A stretch of 17,099 nt of DNA from Chloroflexota bacterium (GTDB taxonomy: Bacteria; Chloroflexota; Ktedonobacteria; Ktedonobacterales; Ktedonobacteraceae). The translations under genes and the position numbers were made by a program. Below the pieces are notes generated by a model. The model was given only the letters and a program-made list of their open reading frames with translations, was not told the DNA's origin and made no database searches. Below, one piece after another: positions 13,095 to 17,099 of the stretch. The first letter of the stretch is position 1. Each line of letters starts with the position of its first letter. The DNA is taken from the NCBI GenBank assembly GCA_902810755.1, contig CADDYT010000137.1, positions 1 to 17,099 on the forward strand, given 5' to 3'.

Positions 13095-13730
13095 ATGCCT
13101 GAGCAAAATTCACCCGTCAATAGCCCCGCCGGCGTCGAGAACCCGGCAACAGTCCCGGAAGCGATTGCGGAAACGTCAAACGATACGATGGCCGAGGCGA
13201 TACCGGATACATTGAAGGGGCAACTGGCGGAACTGTTCCACGCGATCAGAACCAGAGATGTCTCATCGCGCGCCTTTCTGCTGCGCGTGGTGCAGCCCGG
13301 CCTGGCGGGTTTGATGGACGGTTCCGTCTCGACACTGGCGCCTATCTTCGCCACCGCCTTCGCCACCCACCATGCCTTCTATGCCTTTCTGGTCGGCATT
13401 GCCGCCGCGACGGGCGCGGGCATCAGCATGGCTTTTTCAGAGGCGCTCTCTGATACAGGAGAGTTGACGGGGCGTGGTAGCCCGGTCATTCGCGGGGCGA
13501 TCACCGGCATTATGACTTTCTTCGGCGGCGCGCTGCACACGCTGCCTTTCCTGATCGGCAATCTGCACGCTGCTCTGCTGGTCGCATATGTGGTCGTGGC
13601 CTTTGAACTGGTATTGATCGCCGCCATTCGCCACCGCTACTTCGGCACGAACTGGCTGGTCTCGATGGTGCAGGTAGTAGGTGGAGGCGCGCTGGTCTTT
13701 GCTGCCGCCTACATCTTCGGCAACGCATGA
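13095..13730 (+). CDS. VIT-family iron exporter, MbfA-like without the ferritin-like domain
   Basis: A 211-residue membrane protein matching the VIT (CCC1/VIT1) half of MbfA exporters, which remove Fe(II) from the cytoplasm. The signature RVVQPGLAGLMDGSVSTLAP (64-83) is followed by GISMAFSEALSDTGELTGRG (109-128) with conserved acidic residues. Several hydrophobic segments follow (about 80-113, 132-155, 158-178 and 188-208). Full MbfA carries an N-terminal erythrin/ferritin-like domain of about 140 residues. Here it is replaced by a roughly 55-residue hydrophilic, Pro/Glu-rich tail, so ferroxidase or partner contacts may be missing. The ATG at 13095 is preceded by AAGGAG (7-nt gap). An open frame back to 12774 only overlaps fur. 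Co-transcription with fur would link export to iron status. Confidence 0.9.
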   Translation: MPEQNSPVNSPAGVENPATVPEAIAETSNDTMAEAIPDTLKGQLAELFHAIRTRDVSSRAFLLRVVQPGLAGLMDGSVSTLAPIFATAFATHHAFYAFLVGIAAATGAGISMAFSEALSDTGELTGRGSPVIRGAITGIMTFFGGALHTLPFLIGNLHAALLVAYVVVAFELVLIAAIRHRYFGTNWLVSMVQVVGGGALVFAAAYIFGNA

Positions 13731-13739
13731 ACTGAACGG

Positions 13740-13791
13740 CATGCTATGAGAAACACGTGCGCCCTGGCCTTACACTGCGGCGCTCAGCATG
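13740..13791. terminator. Possible two-way hairpin between convergent mbfA-like and zinc-ribbon genes
   Basis: CATGCT-A-TGAG (13740-13750) pairs with CTCAGCATG (13783-13791) with one bulge. Inside, GCGCC (13759-13763) can pair with GGCGC (13779-13783). There is no T-run, so termination would be weak or protein-assisted. Confidence 0.4.
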
Positions 13792-13809
13792 AGAGGTGAG
13801 GGCGGCCAA

Positions 13810-14049
13810 CTATCTTTTTGCGGTTTGTAGTACGCGCCGCGCGGGAAGCCGCTCAGGTGGCAGCATGGTGACCGCCACCTGTGAGCAGGCATCGCAGACC
13901 GAGGCCAGCACATAGCTGTGGGGGACTCTCAGCAAATGAGCATGGTGGCTGCACAGCTTGCGACCGCAGCGCGTGCAGGTGGAGGCATTCCATATCGTGA
14001 GCGCCATATCGCAGCAAGAGCATTTTTCGTGCGTCTGAAAAAGACTCAT
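13810..14049 (-). CDS. Small zinc-ribbon protein, unknown function
   Basis: A 79-residue protein dominated by metal-binding pairs: C10, C12 and C13 (KCSCCD), C25 and C28 (CTRC), C33, H35 and H36 (CSHH), and C52 and C55 (CDAC). The order and spacing suggest a two-zinc treble-clef, FYVE/B-box-like finger, but I do not recognise a family. Without a DNA-binding or catalytic signature, the role is open: metal storage, a protein-protein adaptor or a metal sensor are all possible. The ATG at 14047-14049 has GGAG upstream with an 8-nt gap. Its promoter contains the operator-like palindrome shared with fur, which ties it to that locus. Confidence 0.8.
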   Translation of the reverse strand: MSLFQTHEKCSCCDMALTIWNASTCTRCGRKLCSHHAHLLRVPHSYVLASVCDACSQVAVTMLPPERLPARRVLQTAKR

Positions 14050-14121
14050 AGCTTTTTCTCCATTCCATGGATCAGTACCTGGAGCAATCGAGATAAATAT
14101 ATATCCGACTTTCTCACTCAG

Positions 14122-14150
14122 ATATTAGCATACCCTAATAGATTCGTCAA
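14122..14150 (-). promoter_or_regulatory. Promoter of the zinc-ribbon gene
   Basis: On the minus strand, TTGACG (14150-14145), 17 bp, TAATAT (14127-14122). Transcription should begin near 14115. The operator-like palindrome at 14123-14140 covers the -10 and most of the spacer, which is the expected position for a repressor. Confidence 0.8.
14123..14140. promoter_or_regulatory. Operator-like palindrome, second copy
   Basis: TATTAGCATACCCTAATA agrees with the fur-start palindrome TATTAGGGTACCCTAATA at 16 of 18 positions. The two differences are adjacent and fall in one inner half. Confidence 0.65.
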
Positions 14151-14203
14151 GGGTGATATGGAAACGAGTTTTGACAGATACGGTCCTGCCGAACATTGAG
14201 CGG

Positions 14204-14234
14204 TTGGCAGCAAGCTTGAATAACATGGTACAAT
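14204..14234 (+). promoter_or_regulatory. Candidate promoter of the sigma/anti-sigma operon
   Basis: TTGGCA (14204-14209), 19 bp, then an extended -10, TGG plus TACAAT (14226-14234). The leader would be about 120 nt. The wide spacer is offset by the extended -10. Confidence 0.4.
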
Positions 14235-14363
14235 AGTCACTGGTAATGTTTGCTACTTCACAGCTTTTGGGCTGAGTATGTGCTATGCTTCGTTATGATA
14301 TATATGTGGTGTCATGAAAACTCGTCGAAATCGAAACGCAGACTATGAAGGTTGATGTAACCG

Positions 14364-15173
14364 ATGGATACCTCTATCCGTTTGTACAATACAGATAGCG
14401 GTTTGCAGTCGCTGCTGGATACGGAACCCGGACGAGAGGGCAAAACTTCTCTCCCGGTAGAGCAGGGCGATGGCAGCAAAGAAATGGAAAGGGTTGATAC
14501 CTCTCTTGATGGGGCAGAAGTTGCCGCACAGGAAGAGGTGCAAAAGGTAGAGGTGGCGGACTTTGAGGCCATTTTCTTGCGCTTCCAGACCCCGATTACG
14601 AACTTCATTTACCACCTGATCGGCAATCGGGAACAGGCATATGACCTGACGCAAGATGTCTTCGTGAAAGCCTACCGTGCCCTGCTGGGTGGAACGGTCG
14701 TACAGCCGGGGGCGCTTTCAGCCTGGCTCTATCGCATCGCCGCCAATACGACGACCGACTCGCTGCGGCGGCGGCGCCTGATTTCCTGGCTGCCGCTCTC
14801 GCTGTTCAATGAAGATCGCGGCATTGGCGCGGGCGTCCTCTCGGACTCTGGCGGCACGACGGTAGAGGGGATGAACGGTGGCGATGAGGGAAGCGAAGGA
14901 CGGGCCAGCTCGATCAGCGCGCTGTACGAGCGCAATGGCTATGATGGCGGCGTCTTCGAGGGCCGGGTGGCAGACCGCGAAATCGTTGAGCGTGTATTTA
15001 ACAAGCTGCCGCAAAAATATGCCATCTGTTTATGGCTCTATGAAAACGATGGCTTTTCCTGTGCGGAGATCGCGCAGGTCTTGAACATCAGCCCGTCCGC
15101 CGTCAAAATGCGGCTCATGCGGGCGCGTGAGCGATTCATCAGCTTGTATCGACAAGAAGTGAGTGACGAGTGA
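14364..15173 (+). CDS. ECF-type RNA polymerase sigma factor
   Basis: A 269-residue sigma-70-family factor of the extracytoplasmic-function type. Region 2 spans about 66-138 (FEAIFLRFQTPITNFIYH, then QAYDLTQDVFVKAYRAL, 91-107). Region 4 spans about 204-262 (REIVERVFNKLPQKYAICLW, and the helix-turn-helix EIAQVLNISPSAVKMRLMRA). It is longer than typical ECF factors (about 180): a 65-residue acidic N-terminal extension and a Gly/Ser/Asp-rich linker of about 60 residues (141-203) between regions. The start at 14364 has GAAGG 12 nt upstream, not ideal. Its TGA stop overlaps the GTG start of the next gene (GTGA), so sigma and anti-sigma are translationally coupled. Confidence 0.9.
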   Translation: MDTSIRLYNTDSGLQSLLDTEPGREGKTSLPVEQGDGSKEMERVDTSLDGAEVAAQEEVQKVEVADFEAIFLRFQTPITNFIYHLIGNREQAYDLTQDVFVKAYRALLGGTVVQPGALSAWLYRIAANTTTDSLRRRRLISWLPLSLFNEDRGIGAGVLSDSGGTTVEGMNGGDEGSEGRASSISALYERNGYDGGVFEGRVADREIVERVFNKLPQKYAICLWLYENDGFSCAEIAQVLNISPSAVKMRLMRARERFISLYRQEVSDE

Positions 15174-16978
15174 ACTGTAACCAGGCGCGGACACTGATCG
15201 CCGCATATCGTGAACTACAGGACAGCACAACGGATACTGCCGAACTCGATGCACACCTGGCGGAATGTGCGTCGTGCCGGGAGATGCTGGCCCGCTACCA
15301 GTCTCTTGGCGCGCAGATTCGCTCCATAGCAGCCATTGAGCCGCCGACTGACATGCATACGAAGCTGATGCAAGCTCTGGCCGTTGAACATACTCGCTTC
15401 CTGCAACATTCCGCTTCTGGCACTCCTCCTCCTGCGTTTCTCCAACCATATGTGCAGGAACACCTGCAACGGACATCCGATACTGACCCGCTGGTGGCCT
15501 TTTCGACGGCGGAGACCGGGCCATTGCCCAGGCTGCCCCGCCAGCGATCAAAGCCGCGCCGCACACAGGTACCGCAACTGGCGGTGCTTGGCCTGGCCGC
15601 TATGTTTCTCATGGCGATTATGATGGGCGGCATCACCTCACTGCTGTTGCTGGGTCATTCTACCACGTCCCAGCTGGTAACTAGCAGCCTGAACCAGCCG
15701 ACCTCTATTGTCAAGATGCCTTATACCACTACAACACCATATACGCACGTGGTCAGTGCGGTGGCCGATAGCAACAATATCTACTACACGGCCTACGCAG
15801 ACAGCGCAAACGGCGGCTGGATGCTCGAAGAGCTTGATCGGGCGACGCAGTTGAGCATACCGCTCCTCGACACGCCGGTTGATGAGCCATTGATTGTGCT
15901 GGGCAGTGAACATGGCTGGCTGGTCTGGCTGCAATTTGATGTGGTGAAAGCTGTCGATCAAAAAAATCCGCTCAAGCCAGGAGAGAAGGCGCTGGAACGT
16001 TCCTGGGGCCTGCATTACCTGCCGGTGCAGAGCGTTCAGCAATTGATAGATTCAGGCCAGAGGCCGCCACTGACGCTGGCAAGCGGCACCTTCAATCAAA
16101 GTCTCGCTCCTGCCTGGGTGCATACCCCCATTCAGGGTATCTGGTTTGTCCAGAATACGCTGCTGGTGGCTATGATTGATAACAACGGCTCTTCACATCT
16201 GGTAAGCTACAAGTTAGGCCAGACGGGCAGCAATGGTCAGGCAAAGGCGGTCAACATCGCGGACGCTCCGACCAATCATGTTCTTACGTCGCCAACGGCC
16301 AACAGCGATGGGACGCAAATCTACTGGGCAGATGAATGGCAAACGGATGATGGGTCTATACACAGTGACATCTGGACACAACAGATACTGCCTGCCCCGT
16401 CTGCTGCGCGCGGCTCCTGGGTAAGCCATACTATTACAGTTAAGCGCCCTCTGCTTCAAAACGGCATGTCGTTCCGCCCGCAGGTGGTGAATAATACGCT
16501 GTTCCTTTTGAGTACCGCCGACATCAGCGCCCTTAGCGGGCCGGCAGCTACGGCAACGGCGGTGAGTACGGCAACTACCTCGCCGACAGCAGCGCCGACC
16601 CCCATATCGACCGCGACGACCACTCCCTGGGCAAATGAGGCCGTCTATGAGGCGCAAATCGACGCCTCTGTGCATGGTACCCTGCTCTCCTATGCGCTCG
16701 ATAGTAATATGCAGCAGCCAGCCATCCTCGACTCCCACCCGGCAGCAGCCCTGCAAGCAGGAGAGCGTTTCCTGCTCTGGCAAACCGATACCGGTTATGT
16801 GATGTATGATGCGGTGGAAGGGAATTTTGTCTCGGTTGGCAATGTGCTGAATGATGCGCTGTTCCTTGCCGTAAATGGCGATACCACTGCCTGGGTCTCT
16901 CCGACCACAGTCAAACCCGCCACCGGCCAGACAGTGACGCTCAACGTCTTCAACTGGCCGGTATCTGATGGGAAATAA
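15170..16978 (+). CDS. Membrane anti-sigma factor with zinc-finger and large external domain
   Basis: A 602-residue partner for the upstream sigma factor. The N-terminus carries an anti-sigma zinc finger: C3, then H29-x3-C33-x2-C36 in DAHLAECASCREML, which should hold the sigma factor inactive in the cytoplasm. One transmembrane helix is at about 136-161 (QLAVLGLAAMFLMAIMMGG). About 440 residues then lie outside, with repeating aromatic/Gly strands that suggest a beta-propeller (for example NIYYTAYA, HGWLVWLQ, GIWFVQNTLLVAMIDNNG, QIYWADEW, RFLLWQTDTGYVMYD). A Ser/Thr/Pro/Ala linker (459-486) splits the external part. The signal sensed is unknown; it could be ligand-driven release or proteolysis. 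The start is GTG at 15170, overlapping the sigma stop. Confidence 0.88.
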   Translation: MNCNQARTLIAAYRELQDSTTDTAELDAHLAECASCREMLARYQSLGAQIRSIAAIEPPTDMHTKLMQALAVEHTRFLQHSASGTPPPAFLQPYVQEHLQRTSDTDPLVAFSTAETGPLPRLPRQRSKPRRTQVPQLAVLGLAAMFLMAIMMGGITSLLLLGHSTTSQLVTSSLNQPTSIVKMPYTTTTPYTHVVSAVADSNNIYYTAYADSANGGWMLEELDRATQLSIPLLDTPVDEPLIVLGSEHGWLVWLQFDVVKAVDQKNPLKPGEKALERSWGLHYLPVQSVQQLIDSGQRPPLTLASGTFNQSLAPAWVHTPIQGIWFVQNTLLVAMIDNNGSSHLVSYKLGQTGSNGQAKAVNIADAPTNHVLTSPTANSDGTQIYWADEWQTDDGSIHSDIWTQQILPAPSAARGSWVSHTITVKRPLLQNGMSFRPQVVNNTLFLLSTADISALSGPAATATAVSTATTSPTAAPTPISTATTTPWANEAVYEAQIDASVHGTLLSYALDSNMQQPAILDSHPAAALQAGERFLLWQTDTGYVMYDAVEGNFVSVGNVLNDALFLAVNGDTTAWVSPTTVKPATGQTVTLNVFNWPVSDGK

Positions 16979-17099
16979 TCAACTGCGAAGGGCAGAGAAG
17001 CAAACAGATCCCCACCACCGGCAATTTCCGGCGCCCAGGCCATCGGGTTGCCACGCCCCAGGCCGTCCAACCCGGCGCAGGCCAGCCACGCCCCAGGCC
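16979..17099. repeat. Trailing region with a 15-bp direct repeat
   Basis: After the anti-sigma stop there is no supported gene. GCCACGCCCCAGGCC occurs twice, at 17050-17064 and 17085-17099, 20 bp apart, with a partial copy (GCGCCCAGGCC) at 17031-17041. GGCCAGCC at 17080-17087 resembles half of the dispersed palindrome, so this may be the edge of another repeat cluster cut off by the window end. I see no clear terminator. Confidence 0.55.

Larger units (their letters stand above)
14050..14363. other. Divergent intergenic region before the sigma-factor gene
   Basis: No gene is supported here. It holds the zinc-ribbon promoter and its operator-like palindrome (14122-14150), about 66 nt of its leader, a candidate sigma-factor promoter (14204-14234), and an AT-rich stretch around 14290-14305. 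I see no ECF-type -35/-10 pair clear enough to call autoregulation. Confidence 0.6.

Overview
The window reads as a moderately GC-rich bacterial chromosome segment, and I would guess Chloroflexota, possibly Ktedonobacteria-like. This taxonomic guess is inference. It rests on a T-box riboswitch in front of alaS, a compact alanyl-tRNA synthetase with a Cys-rich insert, an ECF sigma/anti-sigma pair with a large extracellular part, an MbfA-type VIT iron exporter, and a mix of Shine-Dalgarno-led and leaderless genes. No marker gene in the window fixes the phylum. Nearly all the sequence is housekeeping or small accessory genes. I see no CRISPR array, tRNA, rRNA, prophage or transposase gene.

Layout. 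1-704 is repeat-rich: a HicB-like antitoxin gene with a one-base frameshift (154-350, minus), copies of a dispersed 21-bp palindrome, and a nested inverted-repeat element with 19-bp ends (469-687). Next come a PhzF-family gene (705-1493, minus) and the arginine genes argJ (1831-3048) and argD (3193-4419), plus strand. alaS (4485-6317, minus) has a T-box leader (about 6434-6807). A HAD hydrolase (6866-7495, plus) is divergent from the T-box, and the two promoters share a palindromic -10. A three-gene minus-strand operon follows, with a PaaG-like crotonase (8819-9616), a Rossmann methyltransferase-like protein (7861-8787) and a SnoaL-like protein (7447-7842). holB (9723-10754, minus) and thrC (10835-12022, plus) are divergent, and both look leaderless. 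Then come a single-domain response regulator (12139-12540), a Fur-family repressor (12635-13042) with an MbfA-like iron exporter (13095-13730), and a convergent small zinc-ribbon protein (13810-14049, minus). The window ends with an ECF sigma factor (14364-15173) and a zinc-finger membrane anti-sigma factor (15170-16978).

How the genes connect. The most interesting regulatory group is the metal locus. The fur gene has a consensus-like promoter, then a classical Fur box, then a perfect 18-bp palindrome that touches its start codon. A 16/18 copy of that palindrome lies inside a near-consensus promoter for the convergent zinc-ribbon gene. This suggests that the regulator, the iron exporter and the zinc-ribbon protein form one local regulon. 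The other notable signals are the compact AlaRS under T-box control, the symmetric divergent promoter, the paired leaderless promoters of holB and thrC, and the palindromic repeat family, whose fifth copy sits between argD and alaS.
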